Shown here in pieces: positions 1 through 7,086 of a stretch of DNA of 64,000 bases. The number at the start of each line of letters is the position of its first letter. Position 1 is the first letter of the stretch. The notes below the pieces were generated by a model. It made no database searches and was not told the DNA's origin. It saw nothing but the letters and a program-made list of their open reading frames with translations. The stretch is taken from positions 763,288-827,287 of the forward strand of contig NZ_SMTK01000002.1 in the NCBI RefSeq assembly GCF_004357995.1, written 5' to 3'. This DNA is from Arthrobacter crusticola. GTDB lineage: Bacteria > Actinomycetota > Actinomycetes > Actinomycetales > Micrococcaceae. The translations under genes were made by a program, and so were the position numbers.

Positions 1-1
1 C

Positions 2-277
2 GAGGAGGGGTTCATCTCCATCGTGGCCGTCGTCAACCGCACCACCGGCAAGATCGTCTCCGGCCCCGACATCCACGCCCGCGGCTTCGCCGAGGACGAC
101 TCGGTGTTCGACGAGATCACCGGCAAGCTCAACGCCGCCCTGGAAGAGGCGGTGCGCAGCAATATCGACCACACCACCTACCAGCTCCAGCAGGTGGTGC
201 GCCGGGTCATCGGCACCTGGGTGAATCGCCGGTACCGCCGCCGCCCGATGATCATTCCGGTGGTTCTGGAGGCCTGA
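2..277 (+). CDS. rnj: Ribonuclease J, C-terminal end (partial)
   Basis: Only the last 91 residues are in the window; the frame is open to the left edge and stops at 277. The visible part (VSGPDIHARGF, then a C-terminal helix ending in basic residues RRYRRRPMIIPVVLEA) matches the C-terminal beta-CASP/oligomerisation end of actinobacterial RNase J, a metallo-beta-lactamase-fold exo/endoribonuclease of mRNA turnover and rRNA maturation. Catalytic motifs lie outside the window. In Actinobacteria rnj commonly precedes ftsK, as here. The assignment rests on this tail and on synteny. Confidence 0.85.
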   Translation, partial: EEGFISIVAVVNRTTGKIVSGPDIHARGFAEDDSVFDEITGKLNAALEEAVRSNIDHTTYQLQQVVRRVIGTWVNRRYRRRPMIIPVVLEA

Positions 278-371
278 CCCGGCGCAAGGTCCCGCTCCGC
301 GGCCGCGGCGCCGGGGGTCCCTGCCTGACCCAAAAACCGCGTATATTCCGGGAAACGCGGGCCCCGTCCGG

Positions 372-377
372 TACCGT
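372..377 (+). promoter_or_regulatory. -10 element of ftsK, leaderless type
   Basis: TACCGT ends exactly 6 nt before the ftsK ATG at 384, and no Shine-Dalgarno sequence lies between. Transcription would start at or next to the start codon. The same TANNNT-N6-start spacing recurs at nine other genes in the window. Confidence 0.6.
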
Positions 378-383
378 AGCAGT

Positions 384-3206
384 ATGGCGACTCGTACTTC
401 CCCTGCCCCGCGGGGCCCCCAGCGGTCGCGCGGCAAGGCCGCACCCGCAGGACGCTCAACGTCGGGCCGGGGTTCCTCCAGCGCCAGGACGCAGACCACC
501 AAGGCTCTCGCGGTACCGGAGGATGACCGGCCGCCGCTTCCCGTGCGCGCCGTGCGCGGGGCCTGGCTGGGCGTCGCCCGGATGACCGGCGCGGGCGTCC
601 GGAAGTTCGGCCACGAGGTCCACCCGGAGCGCGAACTGCGCCGGGACGGCACCGGATTCTTCCTGCTCCTGCTGGCCGTGGCCGTCGCCGCCGTCGAGTG
701 GTGGGCACTCAAGGGCCCGGTCGCTGACGTCATCCATGCCGTCGCCGGCGGAACCTTCGGCTGGATGGCGCTGCTGATCCCCTTCCTGCTCGGGATCGGC
801 GCGGTGCGCCTTTTCCGCTACCCCGAGGCGCACCGGGCCAACAACCGGATCGCCATCGGCCTGCTGATCCTCCTGTTCGCCGGTTCGGGCATCTCCCACC
901 TCGTCGGCGGACAGCCGGGCCTCTCCGCGGGCCTGCCGCTGCTCTGGCGTGCCGGGGGAGTCGTCGGCTTCCTGGTGGCCGGTCCGCTCAGCTCCGTGCT
1001 CACACCCTGGCCGGTGGGCGTCCTGCTTGGTTTCGCCGTCTTCGTGAGTCTGCTGATTATCACCGCCACGCCCTTCCGCCACATCCCCGACCGGCTCCGG
1101 AGCCTGTACGAGCACCTGATGGGCCAGGACCTGATCGACGCCGCCGACCGTGACGGCCACGACCAGAGTTACCTCTACGAGGCGCACGGCTCGACTGCCG
1201 TCAAGCCGAAATCGAAGCGCAAGGACCGCCAGACCAGGAACCGGGGCGACGATCCGGCCGACGATCCCTCCTCCGACGGATTCGTCGGCGACGAGGCGTT
1301 CGAGCGCGCCCTGATCGAGGACGAGGAACGCAAGGCCCGCGAGGCCGAGCGGCAGATCCCCGCCGGCGTGCGCCGCCCCACCCAGCAGGAACTCGCAACC
1401 GAAAAGATCAAGCGCGCCCAGGGCCTGGGAGACGAGCCCGCGGGCGAACCCGCCACCGAGGCGATCGACGTCGTGCCGGCCGCCAAGGCCCTGATCGTCC
1501 CCTCCACCCCCGTCCAGCCGCAGACCCCGCCCTCGCCGATCCCGCAGCGCACCGAGCAGCTCCAGCTGGCCGGGGACGTCGCCTACACCCTGCCCCCCTC
1601 GGACTACCTCCCGGCGGGCACCCCGCCCAAGGAGCGCTCGGAGGCCAACGACGCCGTCGTCGCCGCCCTGACGCACACCCTCGAGCAGTTCAACGTCGAC
1701 GCGAAGGTCACCGGCTTCTCCCGCGGCCCCACGGTCACCCGGTACGAGATCGAACTCGCCTCGGGCACCAAGGTGGAGCGGGTGACCGCCCTGTCGAAGA
1801 ACATCTCCTATGCCGTCGCCAGCTCGGACGTGCGCATCCTGTCGCCGATCCCCGGCAAGTCGGCGATCGGCATCGAGATCCCGAACACCGACCGCGAGAC
1901 CGTCTCCCTCGGGGACGTGCTGCGCTCGGGAAACGCCCGCAAGACCGAACACCCGATGGTGATGGGCGTGGGCAAGGACGTCGAGGGCGGCTTCGTCGTC
2001 GCGAACCTCGCCAAGATGCCCCACCTGCTCGTCGCCGGCGCCACCGGCGCGGGCAAGTCCTCCTTCGTGAACTCCATGATCACCTCGATCCTGATGCGGG
2101 CCACCCCCGACGAGGTGCGCATGGTCATGGTCGACCCCAAACGCGTCGAGCTCACCGCCTACGAGGGCGTGCCGCACCTGATCACCCCGATCATCACCAA
2201 CCCCAAGAAGGCCGCCGAGGCCCTGCAGTGGGTGGTCCGCGAGATGGACACCCGCTACGACGACCTCGCCAACTACGGGTTCAAGCACATCGACGACTTC
2301 AACAAGGCCGTCCGCAACGGCAAGGTCCTCCCGCCCGAGGGCTCCAAGCGCGTGGTGCGTCCCTACCCGTACCTGCTCGTGATCGTGGATGAGCTCGCCG
2401 ACCTGATGATGGTCGCCCCGCGCGACGTCGAAGACTCAATCGTGCGCATCACCCAGCTGGCCCGCGCCGCCGGCATCCACCTGGTCCTCGCCACCCAGCG
2501 GCCCTCCGTCGACGTCGTCACCGGCCTGATCAAGGCGAACGTGCCGTCGAGGATGGCGTTCGCCACCTCCTCGGTCACCGACTCCCGCGTGGTGCTCGAC
2601 CAGCCCGGCGCCGAGAAGCTCATCGGCCAGGGCGACGCCCTGTTCCTGCCGATGGGGGCCTCCAAGCCGATGCGCGTCCAGGGTGCCTGGGTGACGGAGT
2701 CCGAAATCCACCGCGTGGTGGAGCACGTCAAGGGCCAGCTCGGGGCGGTGTACCGGGAGGACGTCGCCGTCGAGGCGCCCAAGAAGCAGATCGACGACGA
2801 CATCGGAGACGACCTCGAGGTGCTGCTGCAGGCCACCGAGCTGGTGGTGACGACCCAGTTCGGGTCGACCTCGATGCTCCAGCGCAAGCTGCGGGTCGGC
2901 TTCGCCAAGGCAGGCCGGCTCATGGATCTGCTCGAGTCCCGCGGCGTCGTGGGCCCCTCGGAGGGCTCCAAGGCCCGCGACGTGCTCGTCAAACCGGACG
3001 ACCTCGCCCCGGTGCTCGCCGCCATGCGCGGCGATGAAGGCGCCGCCGTGCCGCAGGCGCCCGCTCCCGCTCCCGCACCGGCCGCGTCCCCCGTCGACCT
3101 CGTGGCCGACGACCTCGCAGCGCGCTCCCAGGCGGTCGAATGGAACGACGGAATCGACGATGCCGACGAGGACGGCGAAGACGCCTGGAGCCTCACGGGA
3201 AGGTAG
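384..3206 (+). CDS. ftsK: DNA translocase FtsK/SpoIIIE
   Basis: Septum-anchored ATP-driven DNA pump that clears and resolves chromosome termini at division. The 940-residue protein has four or more hydrophobic segments between about residues 90 and 232, then a charged, Pro-rich linker (about 240-420). The RecA-like motor has Walker A GATGAGKSS near residue 555 and Walker B LLVIVDELADLMM near 666. A C-terminal winged-helix gamma domain (about 815-875, with QRKLRVGFAKAGRLMDLLE) reads orientation motifs. A short Ala-Pro run (APAPAPAA) and an acidic tail follow the gamma domain. The ATG at 384 is chosen because it is preceded by a -10-like TACCGT at leaderless distance and starts a basic N-terminus. 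It lies 106 nt after rnj. Confidence 0.96.
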   Translation: MATRTSPAPRGPQRSRGKAAPAGRSTSGRGSSSARTQTTKALAVPEDDRPPLPVRAVRGAWLGVARMTGAGVRKFGHEVHPERELRRDGTGFFLLLLAVAVAAVEWWALKGPVADVIHAVAGGTFGWMALLIPFLLGIGAVRLFRYPEAHRANNRIAIGLLILLFAGSGISHLVGGQPGLSAGLPLLWRAGGVVGFLVAGPLSSVLTPWPVGVLLGFAVFVSLLIITATPFRHIPDRLRSLYEHLMGQDLIDAADRDGHDQSYLYEAHGSTAVKPKSKRKDRQTRNRGDDPADDPSSDGFVGDEAFERALIEDEERKAREAERQIPAGVRRPTQQELATEKIKRAQGLGDEPAGEPATEAIDVVPAAKALIVPSTPVQPQTPPSPIPQRTEQLQLAGDVAYTLPPSDYLPAGTPPKERSEANDAVVAALTHTLEQFNVDAKVTGFSRGPTVTRYEIELASGTKVERVTALSKNISYAVASSDVRILSPIPGKSAIGIEIPNTDRETVSLGDVLRSGNARKTEHPMVMGVGKDVEGGFVVANLAKMPHLLVAGATGAGKSSFVNSMITSILMRATPDEVRMVMVDPKRVELTAYEGVPHLITPIITNPKKAAEALQWVVREMDTRYDDLANYGFKHIDDFNKAVRNGKVLPPEGSKRVVRPYPYLLVIVDELADLMMVAPRDVEDSIVRITQLARAAGIHLVLATQRPSVDVVTGLIKANVPSRMAFATSSVTDSRVVLDQPGAEKLIGQGDALFLPMGASKPMRVQGAWVTESEIHRVVEHVKGQLGAVYREDVAVEAPKKQIDDDIGDDLEVLLQATELVVTTQFGSTSMLQRKLRVGFAKAGRLMDLLESRGVVGPSEGSKARDVLVKPDDLAPVLAAMRGDEGAAVPQAPAPAPAPAASPVDLVADDLAARSQAVEWNDGIDDADEDGEDAWSLTGR

Positions 3207-3209
3207 CCT
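3204..3209 (+). promoter_or_regulatory. -10 element of pgsA, leaderless type
   Basis: TAGCCT spans the ftsK stop codon (TAG) and ends 6 nt before the GTG at 3216. No ribosome binding site is seen. Confidence 0.5.
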
Positions 3210-3215
3210 TATCGC

Positions 3216-3815
3216 GTGATGAACACCCCAGCCAAAGAAGTGCCCGTTCTGAATATCGCGAACATCCTCACCGTCGTGCGGATCGTGCTCGTCCCCTTCT
3301 TCGTCTGGTTCCTCGCCGCCGATGAAAGCACGGGCGGGCTGTTCCGCTGGCTTGCTGTGATCACCTTCGCCGTGGCGATCTACACCGACAAGCTCGACGG
3401 TGACCTCGCGCGCAGCCGCGGGCTGATCACCGACTTCGGGAAGATCGCCGACCCGATCGCCGACAAGCTGCTGATCGGCTCGGCGCTGATCATGCTCTCG
3501 ATCCTCGGCGAGCTCTGGTGGTGGGTCACCATCGTGATCCTCGCCCGCGAAGTGGGCATCACCCTGCTGCGTTTCGCCGTGATCCGCTACGGCGTCATGC
3601 CGGCCTCGCGCGGGGGCAAGCTCAAGACCGTCGTCCAGACAGCGGCCATCCTGGTCTTCCTCCTCCCATTCGCCAGCACCCCCGGCGCCTGGGGCTGGTG
3701 GATCGCAGCGGCCTTCATGGCGGCGGCCCTGGTGATCACCGTGGTGACCGGCCTCGACTACATCCGGCAGGCCGTACAGCTGCGTGCCACGGCCCGCTCC
3801 AACGGTCAGCAGTGA
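3216..3815 (+). CDS. pgsA: CDP-diacylglycerol--glycerol-3-phosphate 3-phosphatidyltransferase
   Basis: Integral membrane enzyme making phosphatidylglycerol phosphate from CDP-diacylglycerol and glycerol-3-phosphate, the committed step to phosphatidylglycerol and cardiolipin. The CDP-alcohol phosphotransferase signature D-x2-DG-x2-AR-x8-G-x3-D-x3-D is complete (DKLDGDLARS then GKIADPIAD, residues about 49-75). Hydrophobic helices flank it. Length (199 aa) fits the family. A GTG at 3216 and an ATG at 3219 are both possible starts; GTG sits at the spacing expected from TAGCCT. The gene starts 9 nt after ftsK and its stop overlaps the start of cinA. Confidence 0.93.
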   Translation: MMNTPAKEVPVLNIANILTVVRIVLVPFFVWFLAADESTGGLFRWLAVITFAVAIYTDKLDGDLARSRGLITDFGKIADPIADKLLIGSALIMLSILGELWWWVTIVILAREVGITLLRFAVIRYGVMPASRGGKLKTVVQTAAILVFLLPFASTPGAWGWWIAAAFMAAALVITVVTGLDYIRQAVQLRATARSNGQQ

Positions 3816-4285
3816 ACGCTGTCGACGTCGTCGCGGCCGCCCTGGCCGCCCGCGTCACCGTCGGGACCGCCGAGTCCCTGACCGCCGGGCAGGTGGCGGC
3901 GGCATTGGCCGACGTGCCGGGAGCGTCCGGAGCGCTGCGCGGCGGGATCGTCGCCTACGCCAACGGCGTCAAGCGGGACGTGCTCGGAGTCGATGCGGCG
4001 CTCCTTGAGTCCGTTGGCTCCGTGGATCCGGCCGTCGCCGCCCAGATGGCCGAGGGGGCCCGCCGGGTGCTCGACGTGGATGCCGCCGTCTCCACCACCG
4101 GAGTGGCGGGGCCCGCCCCGCACGACGGCCAGCCGGTGGGCACCGTTTTCATCGCCGTGGCTACCGCGGGCGGGACCGAGGTGCGACGGTTCGGCTTCCC
4201 CGGCGGGAGGGACTCCGTCCGGGCGGCGTCATGCGGGGCCGCCCTGGAACTGCTCGGCGGGGCCATCCTAAGGGAACAAATGTGA
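3812..4285 (+). CDS. cinA: CinA C-terminal-domain protein (nicotinamide-nucleotide amidohydrolase, PncC type)
   Basis: Stand-alone CinA C-terminal domain, 157 aa, lacking the N-terminal MoCF-like half found in full-length CinA. The family deamidates nicotinamide mononucleotide to nicotinate mononucleotide in the pyridine nucleotide cycle. Family signatures are GTAESLTAGQVAA near the N-terminus, GGIVAYANGVKRDVLGV, and TTGVAGPAPHDGQPVGTVFIAV. The GTG at 3812 overlaps the pgsA TGA (GTGA), so the pair is translationally coupled. The order pgsA-cinA-clgR-recA-recX is a conserved actinobacterial neighbourhood. Confidence 0.9.
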   Translation: MNAVDVVAAALAARVTVGTAESLTAGQVAAALADVPGASGALRGGIVAYANGVKRDVLGVDAALLESVGSVDPAVAAQMAEGARRVLDVDAAVSTTGVAGPAPHDGQPVGTVFIAVATAGGTEVRRFGFPGGRDSVRAASCGAALELLGGAILREQM

Positions 4286-4296
4286 AGACACACTAG

Positions 4297-4322
4297 TTAT
4301 CAATACAGCGAGCCGTTGATAA
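4297..4322. repeat. AT-rich inverted repeat upstream of clgR
   Basis: TTATCAA (4297-4303) and its exact complement TTGATAA (4316-4322) are separated by 12 nt. It lies just after cinA and about 190 nt before the clgR start. It could be an operator, or a weak cinA terminator although it has no U-tract. A TTGACG immediately follows and could act as a -35. Confidence 0.4.
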
Positions 4323-4511
4323 GGTTGACGACTCAGGCCCAAGAAGCTCGGGCCGGACCGACTATGCATTCTCCGCTTCCCGGCGGGTCCGCATTTATGA
4401 GGGAGCAAGGCGATACAGATGGTAAGACAACCCGTATCCGTAAACGGCGTGGTCCGTTGGCGCGATGTGGGGTTGGCAGATGACGCACAACGCAAGCCTA
4501 AGGAGCGCAAA

Positions 4512-4859
4512 ATGGTCGTACTACGCCATGAGATCGGAGACGTCCTCCGGGACGTCCGCCAGCGCCAGGGCCGTACGCTGCGTGAAGTCTCCCACAGTGC
4601 GAGGGTTTCCCTGGGTTACCTGAGCGAAGTGGAGCGCGGCCAGAAGGAAGCGTCATCTGAACTCCTCTCATCAATCTGCAGCGCGCTGGACGTACCACTG
4701 TCCACGATGCTGCGGGAGGTCAGCGACCGGCTCGCGGAGGCGGAAGGTGTTTCGGTACCGGACACCGTCCCGCAGGAATTCTCCCGCGAGTTCGAGAACA
4801 ACATCCCCGACGATTTCACCGAAAACTTCCGCAGGGGCCTGGCGGCGACGAACCGCTAG
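4512..4859 (+). CDS. clgR: ClgR-type XRE-family transcriptional regulator
   Basis: Small helix-turn-helix activator of Clp protease and stress genes in Actinobacteria, itself normally degraded by ClpP. The 115-residue protein opens with an HTH_3 domain (about residues 12-70, [32 protein letters not shown]), the typical ClgR recognition sequence, followed by an acidic tail. The ATG at 4512 is preceded by AAGGAG at 6 nt. An in-frame ATG at 4419 would add 31 residues, but that stretch has poor GC at third positions and no well-spaced ribosome site, so it more likely holds regulatory DNA. A strong terminator follows. Confidence 0.9.
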   Translation: MVVLRHEIGDVLRDVRQRQGRTLREVSHSARVSLGYLSEVERGQKEASSELLSSICSALDVPLSTMLREVSDRLAEAEGVSVPDTVPQEFSREFENNIPDDFTENFRRGLAATNR

Positions 4860-4878
4860 GCAGCAGCGATCCCCCCAA

Positions 4879-4910
4879 GGACCCGCCCACCGGCGGGTCC
4901 TGCTGCTTTT
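4879..4910 (+). terminator. Intrinsic terminator after clgR
   Basis: Perfect 9-bp stem GGACCCGCC/GGCGGGTCC (4879-4887 with 4892-4900) with a CACC loop, followed by TGCTGCTTTT. Flanking CAGCAG and CTGCTG could extend the pairing. It separates clgR from the convergent marR gene. Confidence 0.85.
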
Positions 4911-4976
4911 AAGGCGCGGTGGCAGTCCGCCGGAATGCGGCCCTTCCCGGGGCCGCGGCCGCCTGCGCGCAGGGAC

Positions 4977-5450
4977 CTACCAGTTGTCCTTGGCGTAGGT
5001 CGCGTTGAGCTGGGCGATCAGATGGCCGAGCTGTTGAAGGTCCGAAACGTCCCAGTCGGCCATCAGCTCGTGGAAGGCCTGCTTGCGGGCGGTTTGGGCG
5101 TTCACCAGCTGCTGCGTGCCCGCCGGCGTCAGCGAAATGGCCTGCGCGCGGCCGTCGAGCGGATCCGCCTCCTTGTGCACGAGGCCGAGCTGTTCGAGCA
5201 TGGCGATCTGCCGGCTGACCGACGGTTTGCCCACTCCGACGCTCGCGGCGATGTCGGTGAGCCGCATCGAGCCTTCCTGCTGCAGGATGACAAGGAGACC
5301 GTAGGCGGCCGGCTCCATCTCAGGGTGCACCCGGCGGGCCACCTTGTAGGAGTTGGACCGGGCGCGCCTCCAGAGCATACTGAGTTGCTGCTCAAGCGCC
5401 ACGATGGCGGAATCCACTGCGGCGTCGGTACTGCTGAGGTCAGGGGTCAT
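4977..5450 (-). CDS. MarR-family transcriptional regulator
   Basis: 157-residue winged-helix dimeric repressor of MarR type. The core (about residues 25-140) has the helix-turn-helix MRLTDIAASVGVGKPSVSRQ and the wing DPLDGRAQAISLTPAG, with the D-x-R-G-like wing motif. The ligand and target genes cannot be read from the sequence. It is transcribed convergently to clgR and divergently from the DUF3046-recA block, so it may control either itself or the 149-nt divergent region. The ATG at 5450 sits 7 nt after a TAGAAT -10-like hexamer, suggesting a leaderless transcript. Confidence 0.88.
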   Translation of the reverse strand: MTPDLSSTDAAVDSAIVALEQQLSMLWRRARSNSYKVARRVHPEMEPAAYGLLVILQQEGSMRLTDIAASVGVGKPSVSRQIAMLEQLGLVHKEADPLDGRAQAISLTPAGTQQLVNAQTARKQAFHELMADWDVSDLQQLGHLIAQLNATYAKDNW

Positions 5451-5457
5451 ACCGCTT

Positions 5458-5463
5458 ATTCTA
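5458..5463 (-). promoter_or_regulatory. -10 element of the marR gene
   Basis: TAGAAT on the minus strand ends 7 nt before the ATG at 5450. No Shine-Dalgarno sequence is seen. Confidence 0.45.
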
Positions 5464-5599
5464 TGGTTCGCGGTCCCTCAAGCCGCCCCGCAGTGGGTAA
5501 CGGATCGGAAACCTCCCGCTTCTGCACACCGGAAATCCGGATGCATCCGCCTGCCCGGTTGGGGCATCCTGTAGGAACAGCAACGACAAAGGATAGAAA

Positions 5600-5836
5600 A
5601 TGCGGCTCAGCGACTTCTGGCGGCTGATGGACGACGAGTTCGGCGCCCACTACTCACGGAGCCTGGCGGGTGATCTCGTGATCGGCGAATTGGGGGACCG
5701 GACCGCCCTCGACGCACTGCGTGCGGGCATCGACCCCCGGCGGGTATGGGAGGCGGTCTGCACGGTGCAGGACGTACCGCGCGAGCGGTGGCTGGGGCGC
5801 GATCTCAAGCCTCGAGCCCGCAGCCGGGCCGAATAG
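5600..5836 (+). CDS. DUF3046 family protein
   Basis: 78-residue protein with the DUF3046 pattern: MRLSDFWRLMDDEFG at the start, then a helical body ending in VCTVQDVPRERWLGRD. The function is unknown. DUF3046 genes are restricted largely to Actinobacteria and typically lie just upstream of recA, as here. AAAGGA sits 6 nt before the ATG, a good ribosome binding site. The gene is followed within 30 nt by the LexA box that governs recA, so it is probably transcribed separately from recA. Confidence 0.88.
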   Translation: MRLSDFWRLMDDEFGAHYSRSLAGDLVIGELGDRTALDALRAGIDPRRVWEAVCTVQDVPRERWLGRDLKPRARSRAE

Positions 5837-5863
5837 GACACGCCGGCAGTCCACCCAATTCAT

Positions 5864-5879
5864 TCGAATATCTGTTCGG
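5864..5879. promoter_or_regulatory. LexA (SOS) box upstream of recA
   Basis: TCGAATATCTGTTCGG against the actinobacterial consensus TCGAAC-N4-GTTCGA: 5 of 6 positions match in each half-site (T for C in the left, G for A in the right). It overlaps the -35/spacer of a putative promoter with -10 TATGCT at 5887-5892, a position where bound LexA would block RNA polymerase. Confidence 0.85.
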
Positions 5880-5886
5880 ATGGAGA

Positions 5887-5892
5887 TATGCT
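5887..5892 (+). promoter_or_regulatory. Putative -10 of the SOS-controlled recA promoter
   Basis: TATGCT lies 7 nt downstream of the LexA box. Transcription would begin near 5899, giving a leader of about 130 nt before the recA ATG. Confidence 0.5.
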
Positions 5893-5893
5893 T

Positions 5894-5918
5894 GGAGGAC
5901 GGGTCCTGCCGGTTTTTT
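5894..5918 (+). terminator. Terminator-like hairpin in the recA leader region
   Basis: AGGA/TCCT stem with CGGG loop, extended by GG/CC with one bulge, then a run of six T at 5913-5918. It could end DUF3046 read-through. Its 5' arm lies at or just before the expected recA transcription start, so a recA transcript from that promoter probably cannot fold it. Confidence 0.4.
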
Positions 5919-6031
5919 CACATACCGGGCGGCCTCCCAAGACTGTCAGAGCCGGCCGGTAGGGTCGGAACGAACATGCAAACAGCCCGCGGGGTTTCGC
6001 AAGCCCAGGGCACAATCAACCGAGGTGAACA

Positions 6032-7081
6032 ATGGCTGCACCAGCCGATCGTGAGAAGGCCCTCCAGGCTGCCCTCGCGCAGATTGACAAGCAGTACGGC
6101 AAGGGCTCCGTCATGCGGCTTGGCGATGAGATCCGGGCGCCGATCGAAACGATTTCCACCAGCTCGATCGCCCTTGATGCCGCACTCGGCATCGGCGGAC
6201 TGCCCCGCGGCCGCGTCGTCGAGATCTACGGGCCCGAGTCCTCGGGTAAGACCACGGTTGCCCTGCACGCGGTGGCCAGCGCCCAGCGCAACGGCGGCAT
6301 CGCGGCCTTCATCGACGCCGAGCACGCCCTCGACCCCGAGTACGCGAAGAAGCTGGGGGTGGACACCGATGCACTCCTGGTGTCCCAGCCCGACACCGGC
6401 GAGCAGGCGCTCGAGATCATGGACATGCTCGTTGGATCCGGATCCATCGACATCGTGGTCATCGACTCCGTGGCGGCACTGGTTCCCCGCGCGGAAATCG
6501 AAGGCGAGATGGGCGACAGCCACGTGGGCCTCCAGGCCCGGCTCATGAGCCAGGCCCTCCGCAAGATCACGGGCCGGCTGAGCCAGACCAAGACCACCGC
6601 CATCTTCATCAACCAGCTCCGCGAGAAGATCGGCGTGTTCTTCGGCAGCCCCGAAACAACCACCGGCGGCAAGGCTCTGAAGTTCTACGCCTCGGTCCGC
6701 ATCGATGTCCGCCGGATCGAAACCCTCAAGGAGGGCGTCAACCCCGTCGGTAACCGCACCCGCGCCAAGATCGTCAAGAACAAGATGGCCCCGCCCTTCA
6801 AGCAGGCCGAGTTCGACATTCTCTACGGACACGGCATCTCCCGTGAGGGCGGACTGATCGATGTGGGCGTCGAGAACGGGCTGGTCAAGAAGTCCGGCGC
6901 CTGGTTCACCTACGACGGCGACCAGCTGGGCCAGGGCAAGGAAAATGCCCGCAAGTTCCTTATCGACAATCCGGACCTCGCCGATGAGCTGGAGCGGAAG
7001 ATCCGCGTCAAGCTCGGGATCGACGAGCAGCCCGAAGAGCATGAGGACGGACCCAAGCTGAAGGCCGTCGGCGGAGAGTAG
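6032..7081 (+). CDS. recA: Recombinase RecA
   Basis: ATP-dependent strand-exchange protein and co-protease that triggers LexA self-cleavage. 349 residues. Walker [10 protein letters not shown] lies near residues 67-75, followed by [15 protein letters not shown]. Walker [22 protein letters not shown] and the L2-region segment [22 protein letters not shown] are also present. The C-terminal tail is acidic. No intein is present. The ATG at 6032 follows CCGAGGTGAACA, a usable ribosome site. A LexA box lies upstream, and recX begins 5 nt after the stop. Confidence 0.98.
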   Translation: MAAPADREKALQAALAQIDKQYGKGSVMRLGDEIRAPIETISTSSIALDAALGIGGLPRGRVVEIYGPESSGKTTVALHAVASAQRNGGIAAFIDAEHALDPEYAKKLGVDTDALLVSQPDTGEQALEIMDMLVGSGSIDIVVIDSVAALVPRAEIEGEMGDSHVGLQARLMSQALRKITGRLSQTKTTAIFINQLREKIGVFFGSPETTTGGKALKFYASVRIDVRRIETLKEGVNPVGNRTRAKIVKNKMAPPFKQAEFDILYGHGISREGGLIDVGVENGLVKKSGAWFTYDGDQLGQGKENARKFLIDNPDLADELERKIRVKLGIDEQPEEHEDGPKLKAVGGE

Positions 7082-7086
7082 CCGCC

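Noticed and set aside
456..2288. Long minus-strand reading frame opposite ftsK
   Set aside because: High GC keeps antisense frames open. ftsK has clear domains and motifs throughout, while the antisense product is Gly/Asp/His-rich and matches nothing.
4419..4511. N-terminal extension of ClgR from the ATG at 4419
   Set aside because: Third codon positions are not GC-rich, no well-spaced ribosome site exists, and 4512 has a strong one.
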